Positions 23,946 to 32,079 of a stretch of 64,000 bases of DNA are shown here, piece by piece (positions within the stretch are counted from its first letter, which is position 1; each line of letters opens with the position of its first letter). A model generated the notes under the pieces. It was not told the origin of the DNA, made no database searches, and was given only the letters and a program-made list of their open reading frames with translations. Origin of the DNA: JACVRW01 sp036519295 (lineage in GTDB: Bacteria; Actinomycetota; Thermoleophilia; Solirubrobacterales; Thermoleophilaceae); NCBI GenBank assembly GCA_036519295.1, contig DATDLN010000070.1, positions 1 to 64,000 of the forward strand, in the 5' to 3' direction. Position numbers and translations under genes: made by a program.

Positions 23946-24848
23946 TCAACCGCCGGCGCCGGCTCCGAGCGCGGAGAGCACCGCGGCCACCGCCGGACGA
24001 TCAGCCGCTCCCGTGCGCACCGCGGCGAAGAGGCGACGGCGCGGCAGCCCGCCCACCGGCTCGACCAGCGCGACGCCGGGGGGAGGGGGGCCGGCCAGCG
24101 CGGGCACGATCGCGACTCCGGCGCCGGCCGCAACGAGCGCGTAGGAGACGTCGAAGTCGTTCGTGCGGTGGGCGATGAGCGGCTCGACGCCGACGCGGCG
24201 GCAGGTGTGCACCACGGTCGCGTGACAGAACGTGGCCTCACGGCCCGCGATCCAGCGCTCGCCCGCGATCTCCTCGATCGGCACGCTGCCCGGCGGCGCG
24301 CCCGCGGCCGGATGTCCGGCCGGTACCGCGAGACGGTTCGGGTCGTCGGCCAGCACGTGCCGCTCGAGCCCGGGGTCGGACTCGATCGGGGCGAAGTCGT
24401 ACTCGGCCGCGAGGGCCAGGTCGAGCTCGCCGAGCTTCAGAGCCGGCAGGCTCTCCGAGGGCTCGAGCTCACGCGTGCTGAGGCGCAGATCGGGGTGCCG
24501 CTGCGCGAGCTCCCCGAGGGCCGTAGGGAGCAGGCGGTTGTGGATGCTGTTTATGGCGGCCAGGCGGACCGTTCCCGCGACCTTGGTCGTTACCCGCTCG
24601 ACGGCCGCCTCGGCGGCCTCGAGCGCATTCAGGACGGCCTCCGTCCGGCTCACCAGCTCCTCACCAGCGGGTGTCAGCCGGCGCCTACGACCGTTGCGCT
24701 CGAGCAGGGCGACGCCCGCCTCGCGCTCGAGCGCGGCGATCTGCTGCGAGACGGCCGGAGGCGTGTAGCCGAGCGCGTCGGCGGTGGCAGCGATCGTCCC
24801 GCGGGCGGCGAGCTCGCGGAGCACGCGCAGGCGGCGAACGTCGAGCAT
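23946..24848 (-). CDS. LysR-family transcriptional regulator
   Basis: This 300-residue LysR protein has the N-terminal winged helix (LRVLRELAARGTIAATADAL, then YTPPAVSQQIAALEREAG) followed by a periplasmic-binding-like effector domain from about residue 90 (GTVRLAAINSIHNRLLPTAL). It is divergent from an EamA transporter, with about 70 bases between starts. That arrangement typically means it controls the transporter in response to the transported compound. The shared gap holds CTCATGAG, a perfect palindrome, at 24866-24873. Confidence 0.92.
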   Translation of the reverse strand: MLDVRRLRVLRELAARGTIAATADALGYTPPAVSQQIAALEREAGVALLERNGRRRRLTPAGEELVSRTEAVLNALEAAEAAVERVTTKVAGTVRLAAINSIHNRLLPTALGELAQRHPDLRLSTRELEPSESLPALKLGELDLALAAEYDFAPIESDPGLERHVLADDPNRLAVPAGHPAAGAPPGSVPIEEIAGERWIAGREATFCHATVVHTCRRVGVEPLIAHRTNDFDVSYALVAAGAGVAIVPALAGPPPPGVALVEPVGGLPRRRLFAAVRTGAADRPAVAAVLSALGAGAGG

Positions 24849-24865
24849 AGAAAGCGCAGCTTACG

Positions 24866-24873
24866 CTCATGAG
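24866..24873. promoter_or_regulatory. Palindrome between LysR and EamA genes
   Basis: CTCATGAG is an 8-bp perfect palindrome inside an AT-richer stretch (TTACGCTCATGAGAAGAAAT) of the 74-base divergent spacer. LysR proteins usually bind T-N11-A sites with dyad symmetry, and this position would suit one. The match is short, so it is only a candidate. Confidence 0.3.
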
Positions 24874-24922
24874 AAGAAATCGCAACTGGACCTTTCGATT
24901 CTCCCCTTCGATCATGGTGTGT

Positions 24923-25831
24923 ATGCGGTCCGTCCACGTCGCTCTCGCCGTTCTCGTCGCGGCGGTCTGGGGCCTCAACTTCGTGATCATCGAGGTCGGC
25001 CTCGGCGACTTCCCGCCGCTCCTGCTGTCGGCGCTGCGCTATCTGCTGGCGTCGCTGCCCCTCCTCGTTCTGGGGGGCCCGCGGCCGGCGCCGTGGCGCT
25101 GGATCCTCGCGGCGGGAGTCGCGATCGGGCTCGTTCAGTTCTCGCTGCTCTTCATCGGTATGGACGTGGGCATGCCGGCCGGGCTGGCCTCCGTGCTGAT
25201 GCAGAGCCAGGCGCTGTTCACGATCGCCTTCGCGGTGCCGCTTCTGCACGAGCGGATCGGCGCAGTGCAGGCGGGCGGGGTTCTCCTCGCCGTCGCGGGA
25301 CTGGCGCTCGTCGCCGGCGGGCTTGACGGCGGAGCCACCGTGCCCGGCTTCCTGCTCGTGCTGGGCGCGGCCGCGGGCTGGGGCGCCGGCAACATATGCG
25401 TGCGGGCGGCGAAGCCGGACGATCCGCTGCGGTTCATGACGTGGATCTGCCTGGTGCCGCCCCTGCCGCTGCTCGCCCTCTCGTTCGCGGCGGAGGGGCC
25501 CGACCAGATCGGCGCCGCCCTGTCCGGGCTCGATCTCGGCGGCGTCGGCGCCGTCGCCTACATCGCGTTCGTCGCGACCACGGTCGGCTGGGCGGCGTGG
25601 GCGTCGCTGCTTGGGCGCTATCCGGCCGCGGTCGTGGCGCCGTTCTCGATGCTGGTGCCCATATTCGGCCTGGGTTCCGCCGCGCTGCTGTTGGGAGAGC
25701 CGATCACGTTGCGGCGGCTGGTGGCCACCGCCCTAGTCGTCGGGGGAGTCATGATCACGCTGCGTGCGTCGCGCGCTCCGCGGGCGGCGAAGCCCGTCGG
25801 CGCGGCGGCTCCGGCTCCCAGTCGAGCCTAA
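24923..25831 (+). CDS. EamA/DMT-family transporter
   Basis: This 302-residue transporter has ten predicted helices in two EamA repeats: VALAVLVAAVWGLNFVIIEV, SALRYLLASLPLLVLG, FSLLFIGMDVGMPAGLASVL, then VPGFLLVLGAAAGWGAGNIC and the final FSMLVPIFGLGSAALLLGEP. The sequence resembles the O-acetylserine/cysteine exporter-like branch (YdeD type), but the substrate is not fixed by sequence. Starts at 24914 or 24869 are alternatives; none has a strong ribosome site. The divergent LysR gene is the likely regulator. The stop overlaps the convergent epimerase gene by 4 bases. Confidence 0.88.
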   Translation: MRSVHVALAVLVAAVWGLNFVIIEVGLGDFPPLLLSALRYLLASLPLLVLGGPRPAPWRWILAAGVAIGLVQFSLLFIGMDVGMPAGLASVLMQSQALFTIAFAVPLLHERIGAVQAGGVLLAVAGLALVAGGLDGGATVPGFLLVLGAAAGWGAGNICVRAAKPDDPLRFMTWICLVPPLPLLALSFAAEGPDQIGAALSGLDLGGVGAVAYIAFVATTVGWAAWASLLGRYPAAVVAPFSMLVPIFGLGSAALLLGEPITLRRLVATALVVGGVMITLRASRAPRAAKPVGAAAPAPSRA

Positions 25832-26769
25832 GTGCGCCGCAGCGACTCCGCGAAGCCCCGCCGCCAGCTCGGGTGGGCCGGTCGCCAGCCGAGCTCGCGC
25901 TTGGCCTTGGCATTGGAGGCGCCGCGCATGCTCAGCGCGTACATGCCTACCCCTTCGCCGCCCACCAGCTTCGCCAACCACACGGGCACTCGCAGCGGTC
26001 GCTTCGCGCCGGCGGCCTCGGCGAACACGGGCAGCCAGTCGCGCATCGGGGCCGGCTCGTCGTCGGCGATGTTGTAGACGCCGGGCGCGCCGCGCTCGAC
26101 CGCGATCACGGTGGCATCGGCGGCGTCGTCCAGGTGCACGAAGGAGGACATGCCCGTGCCGCGGCCGACCACCGGCATTCGGCGACGGCGCACGTCCCTG
26201 GTGGTCGAGCCGTCCTCGCCGTAGTAGCTGCCCGGGCCGTAGAAGAAGCCGTAGCGGAGGACCAGGCCCTCGAGGCCCTCGGCCTCGAGCACCTGCCGCT
26301 CCATCTCCGCCATGGCGCGGACCCCCTCCCCGAAGGTGCCCGGCAGGTTTTCCATCAGCGGAGCTTCCTCGCTCTTCACCCGTTCGCCGGTGGGCGCGTA
26401 GGCGAAGGCGATGCTCTGGCAGACGAAACGGCGCGCGCCCGCCTCGCGGGCGGCCGCCAGGAGGATGCGCGTGCCCTCGGTGCGCAGGCGGTTGGTGGCC
26501 GAATAGGCCTCCTTGTCACGGAAGTCGAGCCGATCGGGCAGCGCCGTCAGCTCGTGCACCACCGCCTCCGCACGGGCCTCGACTACGGCGGAGCGCACGG
26601 CGTCGGCGTCGAACACGTCGCAGACGACCGCCCGCGCGCCCGCCGCCCGCACACCCTCGGCCCGTTTCTCCGAGCGCGTCATGCCGGTGACCTCATGACC
26701 CGCGGCGACGAGCTTCGGAAGGAGTGGGCGGCCGATGGCGCCTGTGGCGCCGGCCACGAAGACTCTCAT
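25828..26769 (-). CDS. NAD-dependent epimerase/dehydratase family protein
   Basis: This 313-residue extended SDR begins with the Rossmann motif MRVFVAGATGAIGRPLLPKL (GxxGxxG). It has a conserved core with FVCQSIAFAYAP and VLRYGFFYGPGSYYGEDGS, and ends in a substrate domain with ELGWRPAHPSWRRGF. The canonical YxxxK pair is not obvious, so it may belong to the atypical NAD(P)-binding reductases. The substrate is unknown; nucleotide sugar, terpenoid or lipid are all possible. The ATG at 26769 is chosen over one two codons upstream. Confidence 0.83.
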   Translation of the reverse strand: MRVFVAGATGAIGRPLLPKLVAAGHEVTGMTRSEKRAEGVRAAGARAVVCDVFDADAVRSAVVEARAEAVVHELTALPDRLDFRDKEAYSATNRLRTEGTRILLAAAREAGARRFVCQSIAFAYAPTGERVKSEEAPLMENLPGTFGEGVRAMAEMERQVLEAEGLEGLVLRYGFFYGPGSYYGEDGSTTRDVRRRRMPVVGRGTGMSSFVHLDDAADATVIAVERGAPGVYNIADDEPAPMRDWLPVFAEAAGAKRPLRVPVWLAKLVGGEGVGMYALSMRGASNAKAKRELGWRPAHPSWRRGFAESLRRT

Positions 26770-26803
26770 GCCCAAAGGTGTCTACCACTTACCATCCGTG
26801 AGG

Positions 26804-27724
26804 ATGATCCAAGTCACGCTCTACACCGATGCCGCCTGCCCCTGGGCCTACTCCGCCAATCCGGCGTTCCGCGTGCTCGAGTGGCGTTTCGGCGGCCAGC
26901 TCGAGTGGCACCTCGTCATGATCGGCCTGCGGGAGGACGCCCGGCAGCTCGTGGCGCGCGGGTTCGACCCGGCGACCGCGGCGACGCGCCAGATGATGTT
27001 CCGGCGCCGCTACGGGATGCCGTTCGCGTCCGCTCCGAAGGATCGCGCCGCTGGAACCGGGCGGGGCTGCCGCGCGGTCGTCGCCGCCCGGCTGCTCGAT
27101 CCGGGAAGCGAATGGCGCGTCCTGCGGGCCCTTCAGCTCGCGAACTTCACGACGCCGCTGCTCCTCGACGACGACGAGCGGATTCGAGCGGCGCTGTCCG
27201 CCGTGGAGGGGATCGACGCGGACGCGATCGTCGACCGGCTCGACGATCCCGAGGTCGCGAGGGCCTACGAGGCCGACAAGGCCGAGGCTCGGAGCGCCGC
27301 GGGTACGCCCGCCGAGGCGCAGGGAAAGACCTCCACCTCCGACGGGCCGGTCCGGTTCACTGCGCCCTCGCTCGTGTTCGAGCGGGACGGCCGGCGGCTC
27401 GTCGCCGGCGGGTGGCAGCCGATCCTCGCCTACGACGTCCTCATCGCAAACCTCGAGGCGGAGCTCGAGCGCACGCCGCCGCCGGACTCACCCGAACCTC
27501 TGCTCGAGCGGTTCCCACGCGGATTGACCACGGCGGAGGTGGCCGCGCTCCTCGCCCCGGGGCCTGACTACGTCCCCGACCACGAGTCCGCCGAGCAGCT
27601 CCTGGTCCGCCTCGTGGCCGACGGCGGCGCCGTACGCCTGCCGCTCGGTCAGGACGCGCTGTGGAGGGCGGCGGGCTCGGTAGAGGACCCGGCCACGGTG
27701 GGAGACGCGGCGGCGGTCGCCTAG
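26804..27724 (+). CDS. DsbA-family thioredoxin-fold protein (FrnE/2-hydroxychromene isomerase group)
   Basis: This 306-residue protein begins MIQVTLYTDAACPWAYSANP. The CPWAY site keeps only the first cysteine of a CxxC, so it probably acts by glutathione/thiol transferase or isomerase chemistry rather than as a disulfide oxidase. A helical insertion (about residues 60-190) fits the DsbA/FrnE fold. A further C-terminal extension (about 230-306, LLERFPRGLTTAEVAALLAP) looks like an added helical domain. The start follows GTGAGG; an in-frame GTG two codons upstream is possible. It converges on the methyltransferase gene with a 4-base overlap. Confidence 0.78.
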   Translation: MIQVTLYTDAACPWAYSANPAFRVLEWRFGGQLEWHLVMIGLREDARQLVARGFDPATAATRQMMFRRRYGMPFASAPKDRAAGTGRGCRAVVAARLLDPGSEWRVLRALQLANFTTPLLLDDDERIRAALSAVEGIDADAIVDRLDDPEVARAYEADKAEARSAAGTPAEAQGKTSTSDGPVRFTAPSLVFERDGRRLVAGGWQPILAYDVLIANLEAELERTPPPDSPEPLLERFPRGLTTAEVAALLAPGPDYVPDHESAEQLLVRLVADGGAVRLPLGQDALWRAAGSVEDPATVGDAAAVA

Positions 27725-28359
27725 CGCCTGGCGCCCAGGCCCACGCCGTCCCCGATCGGCAGGACCGAGGCGAGCCAGCGCTCGCTGCTCATGAGCTCGG
27801 CGTTCAGCTTGCGGGCCGCGGCCAGGGAGTCCGCGCTCCACTGGGTCTCGGCGTCCCCGGGCAGCGCCACCTCGCCATACATCAGGAGGTTGTCGACCAC
27901 CAGCAGCGCCCGCTCGGACAGCTTCGGCTCGGCCAGCTCGATGTAGCGCGGGTACTCGCCCTTCGAGGCGTCGACGAAGAGGAGGTCGAAGGGCCCCTCG
28001 AGGCCCCCGATGACCTCCAGGGCGTCGCCCTCCACGAGCTCGACGCGGTCGGCGACGCCCGCCCTCACGAGGAACGCGCGCGCCTGCGCGACGCGGCCGG
28101 GGTCCCGCTCGAGCGTGACCACCCGCCCACGGTCCAACTGCTCGGCCATGTGAAGGGTCGAGTACCCGATCGCCGTGCCCACCTCGAGCACGGCGGGGTC
28201 CAGGGCCCGGCAGAGCAGGGCGAGGAGGCGACCGGTCTCCCACTGCACGATCGGCACGGAGTCTCGCTCGGCGACGGCCTCCATCTCCGTCATTACCTCG
28301 GAGCGCTCCGGCCGAAGCTCCTGCAGGTAGCGCTCCACTCGCTCGTCGAGGATCCGCAT
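27721..28359 (-). CDS. Class I SAM-dependent O-methyltransferase (CCoAOMT-like)
   Basis: This 212-residue methyltransferase of the caffeoyl-CoA/catechol type (family 3) has GRLLALLCRALDPAVLEVGT, then AIGYSTLHMA (SAM loop), RVVTLERDPGRVAQARAFL (acidic residue binding the SAM ribose) and FDLLFVDASKGEYPRYIELA (metal-binding DASK). The metal site implies an O-methylation of a vicinal diol or similar. The substrate is not known. It is divergent from the MOSC gene, with starts 24 bases apart. Confidence 0.9.
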   Translation of the reverse strand: MRILDERVERYLQELRPERSEVMTEMEAVAERDSVPIVQWETGRLLALLCRALDPAVLEVGTAIGYSTLHMAEQLDRGRVVTLERDPGRVAQARAFLVRAGVADRVELVEGDALEVIGGLEGPFDLLFVDASKGEYPRYIELAEPKLSERALLVVDNLLMYGEVALPGDAETQWSADSLAAARKLNAELMSSERWLASVLPIGDGVGLGARR

Positions 28360-28383
28360 GAGGCGGCAGGGTACCCTCCGGAC

Positions 28384-28833
28384 ATGCCAGGCACCGTGGA
28401 GGGAATCCACATCGCGCCCGAGTTCGAGCGGCTCCCCGAGGCCGTCGAGGCGGTGGAGGTCACGGCCGAGGGCGTGCGGGGCGACCGCTACTTCGGCGAG
28501 CGAAACCTCACCCTCATCGAGGCGGAGGCGCTCGAGGGCCTGTTCGAGGACAGCGGCTTGGAGCTCTCCGCCGCCGAGTCGCGCCGACAGGTGCTCACCC
28601 GCGGCGTCCGCCTCAACGACCTCGTCGGCAAGCGCTTCAGCGTGGGCGAGGTGGAGTGCGTGGGCGAGGAGTGGTGCGAGCCCTGCGGCCACCTCGAGGG
28701 CCTCACCCGGCCGGGCGTGCTCCGCGGCCTCGTCCACCGCGGCGGCCTGCGTGCGGACATCGTGCGCGGCGGCCGGATCGCGGTCGGTGACGAGGTCATA
28801 AGTCACGATCCCAGCCTGGTTGAGGAGGCTTGA
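28384..28833 (+). CDS. MOSC-domain protein
   Basis: This 149-residue stand-alone MOSC domain has the opening VEGIHIAPEFERLPEAVEAV, the VTAEGVRGDRYFGERNLTLI motif, RQVLTRGVRLNDLVGKRFSV and a conserved cysteine in EEWCEPCGHLEGL. MOSC proteins bind molybdenum cofactor or transfer sulfur; the cysteine is the likely ligand. Single-domain members also include N-hydroxylated-base reductase-like (YiiM) proteins. Its TGA overlaps the ATG of citrate synthase (TGATG). Confidence 0.85.
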   Translation: MPGTVEGIHIAPEFERLPEAVEAVEVTAEGVRGDRYFGERNLTLIEAEALEGLFEDSGLELSAAESRRQVLTRGVRLNDLVGKRFSVGEVECVGEEWCEPCGHLEGLTRPGVLRGLVHRGGLRADIVRGGRIAVGDEVISHDPSLVEEA

Positions 28834-29936
28834 TGGCGGAGTTGATCGAGGTTCCCTCGGGGCTCGAGGGTGTGATCGCGTTCGATACCGCGATCGCCGA
28901 GCCCGACCGCGAGGGAGGCTCGCTGCGTTACCGCGGCGTGGACATCGAGGAGCTCGTCGGGCGGGTGCCGTTCGAGAAGGTCTGGGGTCTGCTCGTCGAC
29001 GGCGAATACGAGCCGGGGCTGCCGCCGGCGGAACCGCATCCGCTGGCGGTGCGGACGGGCGATCCGCGGGCCGACCTCCAATCGGCCCTGGCGATGCTGG
29101 CGCCGGAATGGGGCCTGCGGCAGCTGATCGACATCTCGGACGAGGAGACCCGCGCGGACCTGGCGCGGGTGTCGGTGATGGCGCTGTCGTTCGTGGCTCA
29201 GTCCGCCCGCGGGGCTGGGCGGCCGCCGATCCCTCAGCGCGAGATCGACGAGGCGAGGTCGATCCCCGAGCGGTTCCTGATTCGCTGGCGCGGAGAGGCC
29301 GATCCGCGCCACGTGAAGGCAATCGACGCCTACTGGATCGCGGCGGCGGAGCACGGCATGAACGCGTCGACGTTCACGGCACGGGTCGTGGCGTCGACCG
29401 GCGCCGACGTGGCGGCGGCGCTGTCGGCCGCCGTCGGTGCGCTGTCGGGACCGCTTCACGGCGGCGCCCCGTCGCGGGTGTTGCAGATGCTCGACGACGT
29501 CGGTCGCGGCGGCGACGCCGAGCGCTATGTGAAGGACGTGCTCGACCGTGGCGAGCGGCTGATGGGGTTCGGCCATCGGGTCTACCGGGCGGAGGATCCG
29601 CGGGCGCGGGTGCTGCGGCGTACGGCGCGTGAGGTCGGGGCGCCGCGGCTGGAGGTGGCCGAGCGGCTGGAGGCGGCGGCGCTCGCGGAGCTCCATGCCC
29701 GCAAGCCCGACCGGGTGCTGGCCACCAACGTGGAATTCTGGTCCGCGGTCGTGCTCGACTTCGCCGATGTGCCGCCGGAGCTGTTCACGCCGCTGTTCTC
29801 GTGCGCCCGGGTCGGCGGCTGGGCGGCCCACATCATGGAGCAGAAGCGCGAGGGCCGGCTGATCCGGCCGAGCGCGCGCTACGTCGGCCCGCCCCCGCGC
29901 ACGGCCGACTCCGTCAACGGCGCCGGCCCGGCCTGA
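28833..29936 (+). CDS. Citrate synthase
   Basis: This 367-residue enzyme condenses oxaloacetate and acetyl-CoA into citrate at the entry to the TCA cycle. It has the short type II-like form: GLEGVIAFDTAIAEPD, SLRYRGVDIEELV (signature RYRG), HGMNASTFTARVVAST, GALSGPLHGGAPSRVL (catalytic His), MGFGHRVYRAEDPRA (second His, oxaloacetate site) and the catalytic Asp in a later helix. The type is close to the actinobacterial CitA/citrate synthase 2 group; a 2-methylcitrate synthase cannot be excluded. It is sandwiched by TGATG overlaps with the MOSC gene and the MFS gene. Confidence 0.92.
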   Translation: MAELIEVPSGLEGVIAFDTAIAEPDREGGSLRYRGVDIEELVGRVPFEKVWGLLVDGEYEPGLPPAEPHPLAVRTGDPRADLQSALAMLAPEWGLRQLIDISDEETRADLARVSVMALSFVAQSARGAGRPPIPQREIDEARSIPERFLIRWRGEADPRHVKAIDAYWIAAAEHGMNASTFTARVVASTGADVAAALSAAVGALSGPLHGGAPSRVLQMLDDVGRGGDAERYVKDVLDRGERLMGFGHRVYRAEDPRARVLRRTAREVGAPRLEVAERLEAAALAELHARKPDRVLATNVEFWSAVVLDFADVPPELFTPLFSCARVGGWAAHIMEQKREGRLIRPSARYVGPPPRTADSVNGAGPA

Positions 29937-31585
29937 TGGAGGCATCGCGCGCGGGTACGTCGTCTGCGCGCACCAAACAGCTCGTACTGGTCGCCGCCAT
30001 CCTCGGCACGACCGTCGTCACGGTCGACTCGACCGTCGTCAACGTCGCGCTGCCGGCGATCGCCGACGACCTCGGCGGTGGGCTGGCCGGGCAGCAGTGG
30101 ACGTCGAACGCCTACCTCGTCACGCTCGGTTCGCTGCTCCTGATCGGCGGCTCGCTGGGCGATCTGTTCGGCGAACGCCGGGTGTTCGCGCTCGGCGTGG
30201 GCGGGTTCGGCGTGACATCGCTGCTCTGTGCGCTCGCGCCGACGATCGAGCTGCTGGTGGTGGCCCGGGCGCTGCAGGGGGTGTTCGGCGCACTGCTCAC
30301 GCCCGCCGCACTCGCCGCGATCGTCACGGTGTTCCCGCCCGAGGAGCGCGGCAAGGCCGTGGGCGCTTGGACCGCGTGGGGCGGGATCGGCACCGTCCTG
30401 GGACCGCTGATCGGCGGTCAGCTCGTGGACACGGCGTCGTGGCGCTGGATCTTCGCAATCAACGTCCCGGTGGTCGTCATCACGCTGGTCCTGGCGATGA
30501 GGGTGGTGCCGGCCGGCGCAAAGCGGCCGGACGCGCGGGTCGATGTCGTGGGCGCGACGCTGTGCGCGCTCGGACTCGCCGGGATGACCTTCGGCCTGAT
30601 CGAGCAGCCGCTGCGTGGCTTCGGCGACCCCGCCGTGTTCCTGCCGCTCGTGCTGGGGGCCGCGCTGTTCGCCGGCTTCATCGCCTGGGAGGAGCGCACC
30701 TCGCACCCGATGCTCCCATTGGCGCTGTTCAGGCGGCGCAACTTCGCGATCGGCAACGTCGAGACGTTCTCCATGTACGCGGGACTGGGCCTCCTTTTCT
30801 TCTTCCTCGTGCTCTATCTCCAGCAGGTCGCCGGGTTCAGCGCGCTCGAGGCCGGGACCGCGAGCCTGCCGGTGACGATCGTGATGTTCCTGCTCTCCAC
30901 GAGATTCGGCATGCTGGCCGACCGCTACGGACCGCGCTTCTTCATGGGGGTTGGTCCGCTGGTGGCCGCGGCCGGCCTGGCGTGGTTCCTGCGGCTCGAC
31001 GCCGACGTGGACTACTTCACTGATCTGCTGCCCGGATTGCTTGTGTTCGCGCTCGGGTTGTCGATGACGGTGGCGCCGCTCACGGCCACCGTGCTCGCCG
31101 ACGCGGACGAGCACAATGCCGGGATCGCCTCGGGCGTCAACAACGCGATCGCCCGCGTGGCGGGCCTGGTGACGATCGCGGCGGTGGGAGCGCTCGTGGC
31201 GGCGTCGTTCGGCTCGGCCCTGGACGACAAGCTCGGCGCAATGGCATCGCGACCCGACGTCGCCCCGGCGGTCGCGGACGCCAAGAAGCAGCCGCTGGCG
31301 GAGGTCGTCCCGGCGAGCGCGCCGCCGAGAGTGCGCGCCGTGGTGACTGCTGCCGCCCAGGACGCCTCCGTCACCGCCTTCCATGTCGGGATCGGGATCG
31401 CGACCGGTCTGGTTGCGCTCGGCGGGGTGCTGGGTTTGGTCGGGATCCAGAACCCACGGCGCCGGGTCGCGGCCGGAGAGTGCCCGGGCGGGCAGTTGAC
31501 CGGCGTTCCGAGGGAGGGCGCTCGTCAATCGCCGTGCGATTGGCAGCGCCAGGCGCAGGAGTGCGGGGAGCCGGTGGCGGCCTAA
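29936..31585 (+). CDS. DHA2-type MFS drug exporter (EmrB/QacA-like)
   Basis: This 549-residue transporter has 14 predicted helices. Motifs are VDSTVVNVALPAIADDLGGG (motif D1), GGSLGDLFGERRVFALGVGG (motif A), LVVARALQGVFGALLTPAAL, and AVGAWTAWGGIGTVLGPLIG (motif C, antiporter signature). The family exports drugs and metabolites in exchange for protons. The C-terminal 45 residues are hydrophilic. The start overlaps the citrate synthase stop (TGATG), so it may share that transcript, though no functional link is evident. Confidence 0.92.
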   Translation: MEASRAGTSSARTKQLVLVAAILGTTVVTVDSTVVNVALPAIADDLGGGLAGQQWTSNAYLVTLGSLLLIGGSLGDLFGERRVFALGVGGFGVTSLLCALAPTIELLVVARALQGVFGALLTPAALAAIVTVFPPEERGKAVGAWTAWGGIGTVLGPLIGGQLVDTASWRWIFAINVPVVVITLVLAMRVVPAGAKRPDARVDVVGATLCALGLAGMTFGLIEQPLRGFGDPAVFLPLVLGAALFAGFIAWEERTSHPMLPLALFRRRNFAIGNVETFSMYAGLGLLFFFLVLYLQQVAGFSALEAGTASLPVTIVMFLLSTRFGMLADRYGPRFFMGVGPLVAAAGLAWFLRLDADVDYFTDLLPGLLVFALGLSMTVAPLTATVLADADEHNAGIASGVNNAIARVAGLVTIAAVGALVAASFGSALDDKLGAMASRPDVAPAVADAKKQPLAEVVPASAPPRVRAVVTAAAQDASVTAFHVGIGIATGLVALGGVLGLVGIQNPRRRVAAGECPGGQLTGVPREGARQSPCDWQRQAQECGEPVAA

Positions 31586-31594
31586 GAGCTGTCT

Positions 31595-32041
31595 CTAAGG
31601 CACGTCGACCTCGAGCTCTCCGCTGCGCGACAGCGTCACGAGGACCAGCTGCACGCCGCCGGACGGGTACAGCACGCTGCAGCGGACCGTCATCCGGGGC
31701 TCGATGCGGCGGGGGCATCGTACGGCCGCCGCATCGTCGTCGCGGAGCGAGATCAGCCTCGCCTCGGCGCGCTGCTCGGCGGACCGCGCGGACGCCGGGT
31801 CGGGCGGGGAGGGAGCGGGCTCGGCGCGAGCCAGCAGGACCGCGCCGACTGCCGCCGCCGCCACGGCTGCGCCGACCGCGAACGGCGCGAGCCGGAGGCG
31901 TGGGAGGCGCCGCCGCTCGGCCTCGAAGAAAACGAAGCCGCAGGCGCGGCACCTCGATGCCGCGGGTGGCGCCTCCGCGCCGCAGCGCGGACAGCTCGCC
32001 GTCGGCGTCGGTGCGGCGGCCTCGTGCACGGCAGCGCCCAC
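31595..32041 (-). CDS. Zinc-ribbon membrane protein with DUF4333-like C-terminus
   Basis: This 148-residue protein from a GTG start has an N-terminal zinc ribbon (SCPRCGAEAPPAASRCRACG), one membrane helix (LAPFAVGAAVAAAAVGAVLL) and an outer domain with two cysteines (AVRCPRRIEPRMTVRCSVLY, then GGVQLVLVTLSRSGELEV). The last part resembles the small DUF4333 beta domain of actinobacterial cell-envelope proteins. No function is known. It is divergent from the FAD oxidoreductase gene. Confidence 0.7.
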   Translation of the reverse strand: MGAAVHEAAAPTPTASCPRCGAEAPPAASRCRACGFVFFEAERRRLPRLRLAPFAVGAAVAAAAVGAVLLARAEPAPSPPDPASARSAEQRAEARLISLRDDDAAAVRCPRRIEPRMTVRCSVLYPSGGVQLVLVTLSRSGELEVDVP

Positions 32042-32079
32042 CCTAGCCGCCGCGACGACCCGCCGGTTAGCATGCGCTC